A DNA stretch of 64,000 bases from Paenibacillus sinopodophylli. Its GTDB lineage: Bacteria > Bacillota > Bacilli > Paenibacillales > Paenibacillaceae. The stretch is from assembly GCF_005930355.1 (NCBI RefSeq), contig NZ_VDBO01000001.1:2215135-2279134 (forward strand), read 5' to 3'. The number at the start of each line of letters is the position of its first letter. The first letter of the stretch is position 1. A program made the position numbers and the translations under genes. The notes under the pieces are model-generated. The model was not told where the DNA came from, made no database searches, and saw only the letters and a list, made by a program, of their open reading frames with translations. Positions 24,827-34,401 of the stretch are shown piece after piece.

Positions 24827-25096
24827 CTTCACATATCCCCCATTCGAATTGGGGCGGTTGCACCACTGACTCCATGCGTTTAAGGTGCCCAGATACTAAA
24901 CGCATTTCAACGTCTCCCTATGCTTTTCATTCACTTATAGTAGTATTATAGATCACCATATTTGCGTATGCTGTCGCTTCATGTCCGCCAAAAATGAGAA
25001 ATACTTACAAGTTTTGTCGAATGGTATTAGGGAATATTTAATGAAAATCTACTCGTGAAAACGCCGAATATAGTCAGACTTTTTTTATACGGTTTA

Positions 25097-26164
25097 TTAT
25101 TGTGCTGCACTTATGTATTCCGCTGTTTCCTTTATCGTCCCCGCAGCCGTGTCTAAACCGTAACCGTCAGGATTCATATGCTGCCAGCGCCAAGAGTCTG
25201 CACACATCTCTTCAATGCCCATCGTTGCTTTCCACCCAAGGACCACGTTCGCTTTCACCGTATCTGCATAACATACAGCTATGTCGCCAGGTCTGCGTGA
25301 AATGAGCGCATAAGGAATATTTCTGCCGGATACTTTCTTGAATGCTGCAATCATCTCCAGTACACTATATCCCCGTCCCGTACCAAGGTTGAACACATCT
25401 ACGCCTGTTTTGCTCATCACCTGCTCCAGCGCCTTCAAATGTCCTCTTGCAAGGTCTACGACATGAATATAATCTCTAACTCCCGTCCCATCGATTGTTG
25501 GATAATCATTGCCGAATACGTTAACCTGCTCCCGTATTCCAACGGCCACCTGCGCAATGTAAGGCAGTAGATTATTCGGTATACCACTTGGATTCTCACC
25601 GATCCTACCACTTTTATGAGCACCGATTGGATTGAAATAGCGTAGAATAGATATGCCCCAATGCTCGCTCGACGCAGCCAAGTCCTGAAGAATTTGCTCA
25701 AGCATCAGCTTCGTCCATCCATAGGGATTAGTTGCTCCAAGCGGGAAATGCTCTGAAATCGGCACCTGATCCGGAAGACCGTATACCGTCGCTGAAGAAC
25801 TGAATACAAGCTTATGTACCTCATGCTTTCTCATAACCTCGCATAGTACAAGCGTGCTTGTCAGATTCGTATAATAATAAGAGAGAGGCAATCGGACAGA
25901 TTCTCCCACCGCTTTAAGACCTGCGAAATGAATAACGGCTTCAATATCATGTTTGGTGAATACGTCATCAAGCCGATTCCTATCCAGCAAATCCAGTTCA
26001 TAGAATGATAATTCCTTATTCGTAATTTCAGCAACTCGATCCAAAGAGATTCTGCTGCTGTTGCACAAATTATCTACAACGACTACCTCATATCCCGCTT
26101 CCAATAGTTCCACACAAGTATGGCTCCCAATGTAGCCTGCCCCGCCTGTTACCAGAATGGCCAT
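25097..26164 (-). CDS. galE: UDP-glucose 4-epimerase
   Basis: 355 residues. The NAD-binding motif is TGGAGYIGS near residue 7; VIHFAGLKAVGES, SSSATVYG and the catalytic NPYGWTK (YxxxK) follow, then RYFNPIGAH. GalE interconverts UDP-glucose and UDP-galactose, supplying galactose units. About 15 residues longer at the C-terminus than typical GalE. It has its own promoter and SinR-type operator, so it is probably controlled with the polysaccharide genes upstream. Confidence 0.93.
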   Translation of the reverse strand: MAILVTGGAGYIGSHTCVELLEAGYEVVVVDNLCNSSRISLDRVAEITNKELSFYELDLLDRNRLDDVFTKHDIEAVIHFAGLKAVGESVRLPLSYYYTNLTSTLVLCEVMRKHEVHKLVFSSSATVYGLPDQVPISEHFPLGATNPYGWTKLMLEQILQDLAASSEHWGISILRYFNPIGAHKSGRIGENPSGIPNNLLPYIAQVAVGIREQVNVFGNDYPTIDGTGVRDYIHVVDLARGHLKALEQVMSKTGVDVFNLGTGRGYSVLEMIAAFKKVSGRNIPYALISRRPGDIAVCYADTVKANVVLGWKATMGIEEMCADSWRWQHMNPDGYGLDTAAGTIKETAEYISAAQ

Positions 26165-26202
26165 TTCATCAGCCCCTCTCTTATCCTTTTTTACATCATT
26201 AT

Positions 26203-26224
26203 TTTCTTTATTAAGAACATTATA
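26203..26224 (-). promoter_or_regulatory. galE promoter -10 and adjacent SinR-type operator
   Basis: On the minus strand a TATAAT (26219-26224) is followed directly by GTTCTTAATAAAGAAA (26218-26203), a 16-bp near-palindrome of the window's SinR-type motif. No good -35 is visible. The galE start is 40 bases downstream. Confidence 0.65.
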
Positions 26225-26230
26225 ACAAAT

Positions 26231-26266
26231 AATATCCCTGCAGCGTATAAAAACTCCAGGGATATT
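26231..26266 (-). terminator. Hairpin at the end of the polysaccharide operon, overlapping the galE promoter
   Basis: AATATCCCTG (26231-26240) pairs perfectly with CAGGGATATT (26257-26266), 13 bases after the stop of the beta-helix gene. The following sequence ATTTGTT is only moderately T-rich, so some readthrough into galE is possible. Confidence 0.65.
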
Positions 26267-26278
26267 CGTATCCAGCTA

Positions 26279-28585
26279 TCATGAAACGCCTAAATCCGTA
26301 TTATCTATCAGCCTTATATAAGGTGCTGTTCCCGTTACCGTTACTCCCTTAAATACAGACTTTGCAACCGTAACCGATTGATTCTGTCGCAACCAGTTGA
26401 AATTCAATTTACTGCTCTCGAAATAAGATTGAGCGATGACTGCTTTATTCGTATTATCTGCTTTGCCAACTGCCCCATTCAAGAAGGTCGTTCCCGTTAC
26501 GGTTACATTCCCATCGACGACCAGTCCAAGACTTTGAAATAATCCGTTGCGCAGCGTAATTTGCCGCTTGTATTTCACATCGTTAGAGCCTAGCTGGATG
26601 TCAGTGCTCCCAAGTGCAGGCGTCTTTGCTCTTAGAAACTCACTGTTACTAATGTGACTGCCTTCAAAGCGGGCTGACCCTTCAATTAAAGTGAGTCCGT
26701 CAATTATATTGGGACGACCAGCATAATCGGGAGGAACCAATAACGCCAAATCATAATTTTTGATCGTGACGTTTCTAATCACTGCTCCAGCAGCTAATAC
26801 ATTAAAGTTAGGCGTTAACGCGTTATCCTTGCGCCACTCCCGTTCAACCGTGATGTTCGATAAATAACATCTGCCATATTGATACCGCGCGACATGAAAA
26901 CCCGCTTCACCCGCATCCTTAATGATGACCGGAGCCCCGCCCAGCGATTCTGAAACCTGGAAGCCTAACGAGGTTACGTTTACGGTATAATACAATTTAT
27001 CCACACTAATGCCAGTAGGCACTTTTCCCACCCACTGCTCGAAGGCAACCTGCGCGCCGTTACCCATGTTATGAGCCGTTTTAAACGTAAATACGCCCTT
27101 CGAAACATCGACCGCTGGAGATCCGAAGTATCCATATACGCTGGAGCCATGTACAGCTCCATTCATAATTTTGCAATTCTGGACAACGGCTCCCCTTACA
27201 TCAAGTAATCTCAAATTCCCGTTCTGAATGACTGCACCGTTCACGAACTGATCTCCTTGAACCCACAGCTCACATCCAATAAACGTATTGTTAATAAATT
27301 TAACATAAGGAAATATAGAATTTGAGCTTACTCCGCCGACGTTCCCGCCTTCGAATGTGTTGTTCGTAACTGTAACATCCGTTCCATCCGAATTGACGAA
27401 ATGTCCCCGAACATTGCTGTACACATAATTATCCGTTATTCGAATTCGGTAGTTCAGCTCAAGCCCATTCGGACGATCAGGCGATTTAATTGGAATATTC
27501 GTTTCACCGTACATGGATTCAATGTCAATCCCGAACATAGGCGGAGTGCCGTTGCGGAAGTTTGTTGTTACTCCGTCATCATCAAAGCCGATATGATGAA
27601 TCCTATTTCTAAATACATGCGTGTCGCTGGAAGCGCAAAGCGATATGCCTTGTCTTCTACAATGATGGATATGACAATCATGAATCAGAACATGCTGCCC
27701 CATTTGCTCTTGTGTGTAGGCTGCGGGATCAAGTTGGTATTTCTCCCATCCCGTCATAATGCCATCGCCTACACAATCCGAAATTTCGATATGGCTAATC
27801 TCAATATGATTGGACCCAAACGATCCAATGCCATAGCCGCCCTCATGCGTATAATAAGAAGAATCGACTTTGGCCGCAATTTCGGAAATTTTACCATCCG
27901 TGAGCGGCGAGGTTAATGGTATCGCAAATACCATTTTGTTGTTCCGGCTGACATCCTTATCCTCGTTAAGGAACCAGCCTCTCCCCGCAGAGCTCGTCGG
28001 CGCAAACACGCCGTTGGTGCGGAAGCCTACTAAGGTTGCTTTGGAGACCGTATCCTTATATTGATAGAAAGAATAGGATACAGCATTAACGCCGGCTATA
28101 CTCCACAGTCTGAAGCTCGCCAGCAGGCCTGGGTTTGCATATCGATCAATCACTTCGCTGCGAATCCAGTTGGGATCATTATTTAATGTCCCGTCCGCAT
28201 TCACTCCTCCCCTGACAAACTTTACATAAATCTCATATACATGCTTTTTTTTGTCCCCAATAAGCTTCCCGCCCGATACTTTGGCATCGTTAACCGCTGT
28301 CATATCAATGATAGAATAATTGGGGGATGAATTGGGCTCAAGAACAATTTCACAGCCTTGCTCCAATTCCAAATGAATGCCGCTTTGCATTTTAATAGCA
28401 ATAAGCATACTAGGATCTAGCTTCACGCTATAGATTCCGCTCGGAAGCACCACATGAGAATACCCCTCCTGCTTGGCCCACACAATTGCATCATTAATCC
28501 CTTTGGTCGTTTCTGCTGCATTCCGTCCCGTATTGCTAACTTTAAACCGGTCAAGTTCTAAGCGGTAAGTCGTATGCTGAGTCAT
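26279..28585 (-). CDS. Right-handed parallel beta-helix protein of the polysaccharide operon
   Basis: 768 residues from ATG 28585, with AAGGAAGG upstream; a GTG three codons earlier overlaps that site. The N-terminal part (GINDAIVWAKQEGYSHVVLPSGIYSV) is typical of pectate-lyase-3-like folds. The rest contains many N-rich beta-helix rungs (HIEISHIEISDCVGDGI, VLIHDCHIHHCRRQGISLCA, YRIRITDNYVYSNVRGHF). Such proteins are often polysaccharide lyases, epimerases or tailspike-like depolymerases. No signal peptide is visible, which is odd for an extracellular enzyme. It is the last gene of the operon. The enzymatic activity is unknown. Confidence 0.75.
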   Translation of the reverse strand: MTQHTTYRLELDRFKVSNTGRNAAETTKGINDAIVWAKQEGYSHVVLPSGIYSVKLDPSMLIAIKMQSGIHLELEQGCEIVLEPNSSPNYSIIDMTAVNDAKVSGGKLIGDKKKHVYEIYVKFVRGGVNADGTLNNDPNWIRSEVIDRYANPGLLASFRLWSIAGVNAVSYSFYQYKDTVSKATLVGFRTNGVFAPTSSAGRGWFLNEDKDVSRNNKMVFAIPLTSPLTDGKISEIAAKVDSSYYTHEGGYGIGSFGSNHIEISHIEISDCVGDGIMTGWEKYQLDPAAYTQEQMGQHVLIHDCHIHHCRRQGISLCASSDTHVFRNRIHHIGFDDDGVTTNFRNGTPPMFGIDIESMYGETNIPIKSPDRPNGLELNYRIRITDNYVYSNVRGHFVNSDGTDVTVTNNTFEGGNVGGVSSNSIFPYVKFINNTFIGCELWVQGDQFVNGAVIQNGNLRLLDVRGAVVQNCKIMNGAVHGSSVYGYFGSPAVDVSKGVFTFKTAHNMGNGAQVAFEQWVGKVPTGISVDKLYYTVNVTSLGFQVSESLGGAPVIIKDAGEAGFHVARYQYGRCYLSNITVEREWRKDNALTPNFNVLAAGAVIRNVTIKNYDLALLVPPDYAGRPNIIDGLTLIEGSARFEGSHISNSEFLRAKTPALGSTDIQLGSNDVKYKRQITLRNGLFQSLGLVVDGNVTVTGTTFLNGAVGKADNTNKAVIAQSYFESSKLNFNWLRQNQSVTVAKSVFKGVTVTGTAPYIRLIDNTDLGVS

Positions 28586-28635
28586 AGCCCTCACCTTCCT
28601 TTTACCGCTATCGTATGTAGCTTGTCAGCAAAAGG

Positions 28636-30219
28636 TTACTTATCTCCGCCAACTTCCAAGCTAGGACGGCTATGTTCCTGCTTTTTCAGTCGCGGATTTC
28701 GCAGCAACGGTATTTTATTTAATAATCCGACCCCTATCATCTGCAAGTAGCGGAACTGCTCCGTCTTGTAAAATACGGCTACATAAACGAAATTAACAAG
28801 GACCACGCATACGAATCCTTTGCCAACAAGTCCTAATAGAGTGGAGGATGGAAAAAGCTCGCAGATGAAGCCCGCTACTAAACATACCGATACCCCTAAC
28901 AACGTATACAATAGATAACTTCTATAATAGTGCATGACGGGCTGCTGAAAGACGTTGCGATAAACAAGCCTGGGTGTGTACCAGAACGGTACAGCTAGCG
29001 CACTGACTATGTTTCCTATGAACACACCTAGAATACCAAGATAATGAACCAGAATCAGTGAAACCGTTAAATTGACGGCTGCCTGTACAATCGGAGCGTA
29101 ACGATCCTCATGAAATATACCTGCGGTCGATTTCACGGCACTGAGCGAATTCCGCATGCCTCTCTCGTAGAACATCACCACCAGCACTAACAATATCGCA
29201 TTGCTCATCGCAAACTCCTGTCCTAGCCATAACGTGATAAGCGGCTCGACCAACAAATAAAGACCAATGGATAAGAGCGAATACAACCAAAAATTAAGCA
29301 AATAGGTTACCTTGAATATGCGGTATACCGCATCCGAGCTTTCCTTCGCGATTAAATTGCCTAAACTATGGTACATATTGGCGAATACCTGATTGAGTAG
29401 AGTCCGGCAAATATCGATAAGCATTTTGTAATTCGAATAAAGCCCTACGGCCGTAATGCTGACGAACGTAGAGATGAGAATGCTGTCTACACCAAAAATA
29501 AAATAATTGCCTACGTTTTGCAAAATGATCGCTTTCATATTTTTGATAAAATTAGCTTTCGTCTCCGGATCAAGCTTTGCTTCTACCTTCTCCTTGAGGA
29601 AAGGATACATCTTGTTTACTAGAATAACGACAATGGCGGATGTAATAATCGAGAAGACACTTTCAACAGCCAAATAAAGGAGATAGTTTTCTGTGTACAA
29701 TAATATCGCGATTCGCAAACCAGTGGATAGAATAGAAGAGATGGAAAAGATCGAGGTGACGATATAGTTTTTCTGATTTACGTTCAGGAAGGAGTGTTTA
29801 TAGACAAATAAATAGGGAGCTGCCGTATTGATAAGAAACAACAAATAAATGATCGACAGGTTCTCGACACTTGTGTCCTTAATAATAAGATCAAGAAACG
29901 GCATAACACCGAGGCCCAGCAGCATAACGAGTCCTGCGATAACAAGGTAAGCCTTCTTGTACAAATCCATAAGCGCTAAGATTTTGGGTCTATTGTTCTC
30001 AGCGACAGGCTTATACAAATTATAAATAATACTGGACCCGATTCCAGCCTCCGCAAGCGAGAGCATAGCCAGGATACTAGTGAATAGGCCGTTAACGCCT
30101 AAGTATTCAATGCCTAAGCTGTTAATGAACACCGTTCTTGATACAAAGCTTAATATCGTTATGACGAGCTGACTGCCAAGACCGGCAGAAATGTTCAGTA
30201 ATGAGCTCTTTACCCTCAT
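28636..30219 (-). CDS. Polysaccharide flippase (Wzx/MATE-like)
   Basis: 527 residues with about 12 to 14 membrane helices. The N-terminus SSLLNISAGLGSQLVITILSFVSRTVFINSLG, then EYLGVNGLFTSILAMLSLAEAGIGSSI, is typical of the Wzx/RfbX flippases of the MOP superfamily. It would move lipid-linked repeat units across the membrane for the second polysaccharide. Start ATG with AGGAGA upstream, ten bases after the acetyltransferase stop. No flippase is visible in the neighbouring eps operon, so it may serve both. Confidence 0.88.
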   Translation of the reverse strand: MRVKSSLLNISAGLGSQLVITILSFVSRTVFINSLGIEYLGVNGLFTSILAMLSLAEAGIGSSIIYNLYKPVAENNRPKILALMDLYKKAYLVIAGLVMLLGLGVMPFLDLIIKDTSVENLSIIYLLFLINTAAPYLFVYKHSFLNVNQKNYIVTSIFSISSILSTGLRIAILLYTENYLLYLAVESVFSIITSAIVVILVNKMYPFLKEKVEAKLDPETKANFIKNMKAIILQNVGNYFIFGVDSILISTFVSITAVGLYSNYKMLIDICRTLLNQVFANMYHSLGNLIAKESSDAVYRIFKVTYLLNFWLYSLLSIGLYLLVEPLITLWLGQEFAMSNAILLVLVVMFYERGMRNSLSAVKSTAGIFHEDRYAPIVQAAVNLTVSLILVHYLGILGVFIGNIVSALAVPFWYTPRLVYRNVFQQPVMHYYRSYLLYTLLGVSVCLVAGFICELFPSSTLLGLVGKGFVCVVLVNFVYVAVFYKTEQFRYLQMIGVGLLNKIPLLRNPRLKKQEHSRPSLEVGGDK

Positions 30220-30228
30220 GTGAATCTC

Positions 30229-30789
30229 CTATCTGACGAAGCCGTTTGTAACTAGCAGTTCCTTGTACATCCGTTCCTTTTCTTCCTTAGTCATACTTCC
30301 TTTTAACGTGAAGCGCTCGTCATATTGGGGCTGCTCGTCAAACGCCTTTCTGACTTTTTGCTTGTAAGCTTCCATATTCATCATTTCTTTGGCTGGGCTT
30401 CCCCCATACACGCAGCCTGCCGGAACTGGTTTCGTAACGATGCTTCCAGCTGCAATGATCGATCCTTTGCCAATGGATACGCCTGGCATAATGATTGCTC
30501 TAGCACCAATAAATACATCGTCCTCAATCGTGACAGTTCCGATTCTAGTGTAGCCCATTGCTCTTTTACTGCTCGCATCATGCGCCAAAATGTAGGCTTG
30601 TGGAGCAATTGTCACATTATTGCCGATCGATATGAGCCAGCAATGGGAGTAGTCAAACGTTACACCCGGCTGTATGGAACAGTTCTGACCGATTTTCATA
30701 CCCAGCTTCACATAATCCTCCATCCATATTTCCTCTAGCAGCCACTTCCTTATCCGCGCTCTCCCGAATGCGATGATCTTTGCAAGCAT
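30229..30789 (-). CDS. Left-handed beta-helix (hexapeptide) O-acetyltransferase
   Basis: About 186 residues from ATG 30789, with GGGAGG upstream; the start overlaps the previous gene closely. Hexapeptide repeats are visible ([60 protein letters not shown]), with His in ILAHDAS as the likely catalytic base and GSPAKEM closing the coil. It probably acetylates a sugar of the repeat unit or a precursor. It belongs to the wide CysE/LacA/NodL group; the exact acceptor is unknown. Confidence 0.85.
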   Translation of the reverse strand: MLAKIIAFGRARIRKWLLEEIWMEDYVKLGMKIGQNCSIQPGVTFDYSHCWLISIGNNVTIAPQAYILAHDASSKRAMGYTRIGTVTIEDDVFIGARAIIMPGVSIGKGSIIAAGSIVTKPVPAGCVYGGSPAKEMMNMEAYKQKVRKAFDEQPQYDERFTLKGSMTKEEKERMYKELLVTNGFVR

Positions 30790-30793
30790 ACGC

Positions 30794-31978
30794 TTAACCT
30801 CCCATTGCACTTGAACGAAAATTGGCAATTCGGATGCAGAAGCCTTGCGTGAACGGCAAAATGTTGAACAACATGGAATACACACCTATATCTTTCGTAT
30901 CGCCTTGTGAGAAATCAACGGCACCGCTTCTTCTCGTGACTTTCATTAAGTAATGAATCGCCCGCTCTGAACCCTCCAAGCACTCCTCTGACAGCTCTGG
31001 CAGCTGTGAAGACTGCAGTAAAAACCATGCTAACGTAGCTGTAGTCGAAGAGTCTGCTCGCGTCTCTTTCCGTGTAACCGTCCAGTTCCAGTTCCCATCT
31101 GGACGCTGAAAGGCTAGAATCGCCCGAGCAAATTTCAGCACAAATTGATTCAATCTCGGTTTGAATTCATGCTCATCAGGCAATTCACACCAAGCATCGC
31201 TTAAACCAATTGCGAGCCAGCCAAGTCCTCTCCCCCAGCCGTACAAGCCAAGCGGCATAGCATTATCGGTGTGATAAGCATGACTTGGAATGAAATGCTC
31301 CTCGAGCATGCCAAACTTCTCATATTGCTCCAATTGCTTAACGGCCAGCTTTACACATTCCGGCTTGTTGTATCTCATGCCATACCTCACCAGAAACGGA
31401 CACACAAAACCAATCGTATCGACGTACCTGTATTTATTCATAAACTTACGATACTGCACGGTTCCGTCTTCACCAATATGCGATTGAATGAGCTGCCATG
31501 TGCTGTCGAAAGCAGGCTTAAATCGATCGATATCCACATGCTCCAGCTTCAATACGCCGTAAGCGAGAATGGCACAATCAATATAATCCGGCTTCACTTT
31601 CCACTCGCCATTGCTATCGAACTTCGCTTTAAGAAATTGCTCGATGCTCATATCCATCTCTTTGCCTGCACCATTCTTCATACACTCCGACAGCCCCAGC
31701 AATAATGAGGCTTCCTGCCAATGCTGAATCGCACTTTTCGAATAATTGCCTTTGATCATATCGATTGCAACTAATCTTACATTGTCCGTCACTTTAATCT
31801 TTGGCGTATGATTAAGCCAATTCACGCCGATTTGTGTAATGGATTGATTCCATTCCTGCTTGCTTCGATATCTTCCAATATAAATTCTGCTTACCCAGTC
31901 CCAGCTCATCGGCACAATATCAATCAGCACGATAAGGATAACCATTCCGATAAATATAGCAGCTAAAATTTCTAGCAT
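30794..31978 (-). CDS. GH88/GH105-like glycoside hydrolase with N-terminal membrane anchor
   Basis: 394 residues. Residues 4-24 form a hydrophobic membrane segment. The rest looks like an (alpha/alpha)6 barrel of the GH88/GH105 unsaturated glucuronyl/galacturonyl hydrolases: [17 protein letters not shown] near residue 185, [13 protein letters not shown] near 250 and RPDGNWNW near 305. In this family an Asp at the position of YVDT takes part in hydration of the unsaturated sugar. Inside a biosynthetic operon it could trim or release the polymer. Activity is inferred from fold only. Confidence 0.72.
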   Translation of the reverse strand: MLEILAAIFIGMVILIVLIDIVPMSWDWVSRIYIGRYRSKQEWNQSITQIGVNWLNHTPKIKVTDNVRLVAIDMIKGNYSKSAIQHWQEASLLLGLSECMKNGAGKEMDMSIEQFLKAKFDSNGEWKVKPDYIDCAILAYGVLKLEHVDIDRFKPAFDSTWQLIQSHIGEDGTVQYRKFMNKYRYVDTIGFVCPFLVRYGMRYNKPECVKLAVKQLEQYEKFGMLEEHFIPSHAYHTDNAMPLGLYGWGRGLGWLAIGLSDAWCELPDEHEFKPRLNQFVLKFARAILAFQRPDGNWNWTVTRKETRADSSTTATLAWFLLQSSQLPELSEECLEGSERAIHYLMKVTRRSGAVDFSQGDTKDIGVYSMLFNILPFTQGFCIRIANFRSSAMGG

Positions 31979-32001
31979 CTTATTCGCTCCCTCGCCAATC
32001 G

Positions 32002-33189
32002 TTATATAATGGCATACAATTTCTCGATCTCCGACTCATTCCCGAGATTCTCAAGCGCTAATTGTTCCTTGAAATACAGCCTCATGCCTTCGTCATCAAT
32101 CAGCTTCTTGATACCTTCAGTTAACGAACCCGCATTCATCTCAACGATAAGTCCATTTTGATTATGCGTAATTTGATCCTTCGCTGTGCTAAAATTAGTT
32201 ACAATAATCGGCTTTTGCAGTATTTTCGCCTCATCGATTGCAATCGATTTCCCTTCAAATCGCGAGGGCTGGACGTAAAGATCCGCATTGTGGATATAGG
32301 GGTATGGGTTTTCCTTTAGACCAATCAAATGGAAATAGCGATGAATCCCGTATGCAGTAATTAGCTGCTCCAGCCTGTGCCGCTCTTCCCCTTCTCCAAT
32401 GACATACCATTGAATGGTATAGCCTTGCTCAATCAAAGCTTTGCAAGCTTCAATTGCCATCTCAAAACCCTTTTGCGCAGTCAAGCGTCCAATGGAGACA
32501 ATCGAAATAGCGGGATTTTCATTTATATCTACATCTGCTCTTTCTGCCGACATTTTATGAATGGTGGGAGGTGATACAATATTTTGAATGACCTTGATTT
32601 TCTGTTTGAATTGCGGGAAGCGTTGAAGCAGCACCTCTCCACATCCGTCAGACACCGTAACCAAATGGTCTAATTTTTTGAAATAGGGCAGATCCAGCCT
32701 TGGATCCATTTGCAGCTTGTCATAATCATTATGGATAAATCCGATTTTTTGATTAGCATTAACCTTTTCGATACAGAAGTAAACCGGGTTTTTCTCAAGA
32801 AAACCGATAGCCGCATCGTATTTTTGTTGAAGCTTCGGCAGCCCCTTGGACAAATATTTCCATACGCGCTGCTCTCTTCTTGCGGCATTCTTCTCAGAAG
32901 AGAAGATAAAGCCTGCAACGATTCGATTGATGGCCTGCATCACGTTGCCGCTTCTCAAGCATGCAAATACGGCCTTCCGAACCGACATATCATAATAGCG
33001 AAAGCCAATCGGTTCCTCTAGCAAATGAACGGCCTCGGGAAGCTTATCGAGAAAGATGCCTTCATGCTTGAATAAATAGAGATCAACGTCAAACCTGGAG
33101 AGGTCAATGGTCTGCAGCAAGGAAAGCAGAGACTTCTCTGCACCTCCGCAGTTCAAATTGTTCATGACGAACAATAGTTTTTTTTTCAA
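32002..33189 (-). CDS. GT4 glycosyltransferase (paralog 1)
   Basis: 395 residues, GT-B fold. It starts MKKKLLFVMNNLNCGGAEKSLLSLL, and the GT4 donor-site signature is SRFEGKSIAIDEAKIL near residue 320, preceded by VSIGRLTAQKGFEMAIEAC. It is clearly related to the next gene (33201): the segments KIGFIHNDYDKL and KVIQNIVSPPTI are shared almost unchanged. It probably adds one sugar from a nucleotide donor to the lipid-linked repeat unit at the inner face of the membrane. Sugar and linkage are unknown. Confidence 0.88.
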   Translation of the reverse strand: MKKKLLFVMNNLNCGGAEKSLLSLLQTIDLSRFDVDLYLFKHEGIFLDKLPEAVHLLEEPIGFRYYDMSVRKAVFACLRSGNVMQAINRIVAGFIFSSEKNAARREQRVWKYLSKGLPKLQQKYDAAIGFLEKNPVYFCIEKVNANQKIGFIHNDYDKLQMDPRLDLPYFKKLDHLVTVSDGCGEVLLQRFPQFKQKIKVIQNIVSPPTIHKMSAERADVDINENPAISIVSIGRLTAQKGFEMAIEACKALIEQGYTIQWYVIGEGEERHRLEQLITAYGIHRYFHLIGLKENPYPYIHNADLYVQPSRFEGKSIAIDEAKILQKPIIVTNFSTAKDQITHNQNGLIVEMNAGSLTEGIKKLIDDEGMRLYFKEQLALENLGNESEIEKLYAII

Positions 33190-33200
33190 CTCATCTCCGC

Positions 33201-34394
33201 CTATCCTATAATTTGATACAGCTTTTCAATCTCGTCTTCCGTACCGAGTGTAAGCTCTGCCAAATGCTGCGTAATCCGCAAGCGAAGCTCAGCATTCTGA
33301 ATGAGGTCACTTATTCCTATTGCGATCGCCTCCGCGTTCGTCTCGACGATAAGCCCTTCGATGCCATGCTCCAGCTGATCCTTAGCTGTGCTGAAGTTCG
33401 TAATGACGATCGGTTTATGCAAAATTTTGGCCTCGTCAATTGCGATCGCTTTTCCTTCATATATAGAGGTTTGAGCATAGATGTCTGCTTGTTTGATATA
33501 CGGGTAGGGGTTCGATTTCAATCCGAGGAGCTTTACGTGATGGGTGAGTCCGAGCGAAGCAATGAGCTCTGATAATACAGCCCTCTCCTCCCCTTCGCCA
33601 ATAATGTTCCATTGAAATGGATAACCGCTGTCAAGCAGCCACTTTGCTGCTCTTATCGCATGTTCAAAACCTTTCTGTGGATGCAGTCTTCCAATCGACA
33701 GAATAACCATCTCATCCGCTTTCCGATCATAAACATCCTCAGAAACCCTATTAGCCAGCCCTCTTATAATCGTTGGAGATACAATATTGTAGATCACCTT
33801 TACCTTTTCACTCTGGTTAGGAAATCTTTGCTGCAAAATCTGGCGGCACTCCTCGGAAACGGTAACGATATAATTCAGCTTACGGAAATAGCTTTGGTCG
33901 AAATACGGATTCATGCCGAGCATGTCATAGTCATTGTGTACCCAGCCTATTTTCTTATCGGCTTGCACTTTCTCCGCACAGAAATAAATAGAGGATTTCT
34001 CAAGAAAAGCGATTGCGATATCATATTTTTTTTCTAGGACAGCGAAGGAATGCGCCATATACTTCCAGCTTTCTTGTTCCTTTACACTGGTGTTGCCAGC
34101 TATTCGATTCTTGTAGCTATACATCAATCTGCTAAAGGCCAATTTCGCATTTCTTCTCCACAATAAGCGCGATACAGCAGGAAACATCGGTTTTACAAAT
34201 TGGCTATAATTGTCTGGCAATGGCAGTACCCGAACCTGCTCGGGCAGCAGTTCTAGAAATATGCCTTTAGGGCTGAACATAAACAAATCTACCTGGTACT
34301 GTTCGAAATCCATATGAGTAAGCAGGTTGATTAGGCTTCTTTCGGCACCTCCGGCTGAGAGGCTCGGAATAATGAACAATACGTTTTTTTTCAT
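33201..34394 (-). CDS. GT4 glycosyltransferase (paralog 2)
   Basis: 397 residues, starting MKKNVLFIIPSLSAGGAERSLINLL, with ILSIGRLHPQKGFEHAIRAA and TSIYEGKAIAIDEAKILHKP as the GT4 nucleotide-sugar site. It matches the downstream gene over its whole length, so the pair looks like an old tandem duplication; the third copy at 36591 is more distant. It lies 11 bp from its neighbour in the operon. The acceptor and donor cannot be told from sequence. Confidence 0.88.
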   Translation of the reverse strand: MKKNVLFIIPSLSAGGAERSLINLLTHMDFEQYQVDLFMFSPKGIFLELLPEQVRVLPLPDNYSQFVKPMFPAVSRLLWRRNAKLAFSRLMYSYKNRIAGNTSVKEQESWKYMAHSFAVLEKKYDIAIAFLEKSSIYFCAEKVQADKKIGWVHNDYDMLGMNPYFDQSYFRKLNYIVTVSEECRQILQQRFPNQSEKVKVIYNIVSPTIIRGLANRVSEDVYDRKADEMVILSIGRLHPQKGFEHAIRAAKWLLDSGYPFQWNIIGEGEERAVLSELIASLGLTHHVKLLGLKSNPYPYIKQADIYAQTSIYEGKAIAIDEAKILHKPIVITNFSTAKDQLEHGIEGLIVETNAEAIAIGISDLIQNAELRLRITQHLAELTLGTEDEIEKLYQIIG

Positions 34395-34401
34395 AGCTGC
34401 C

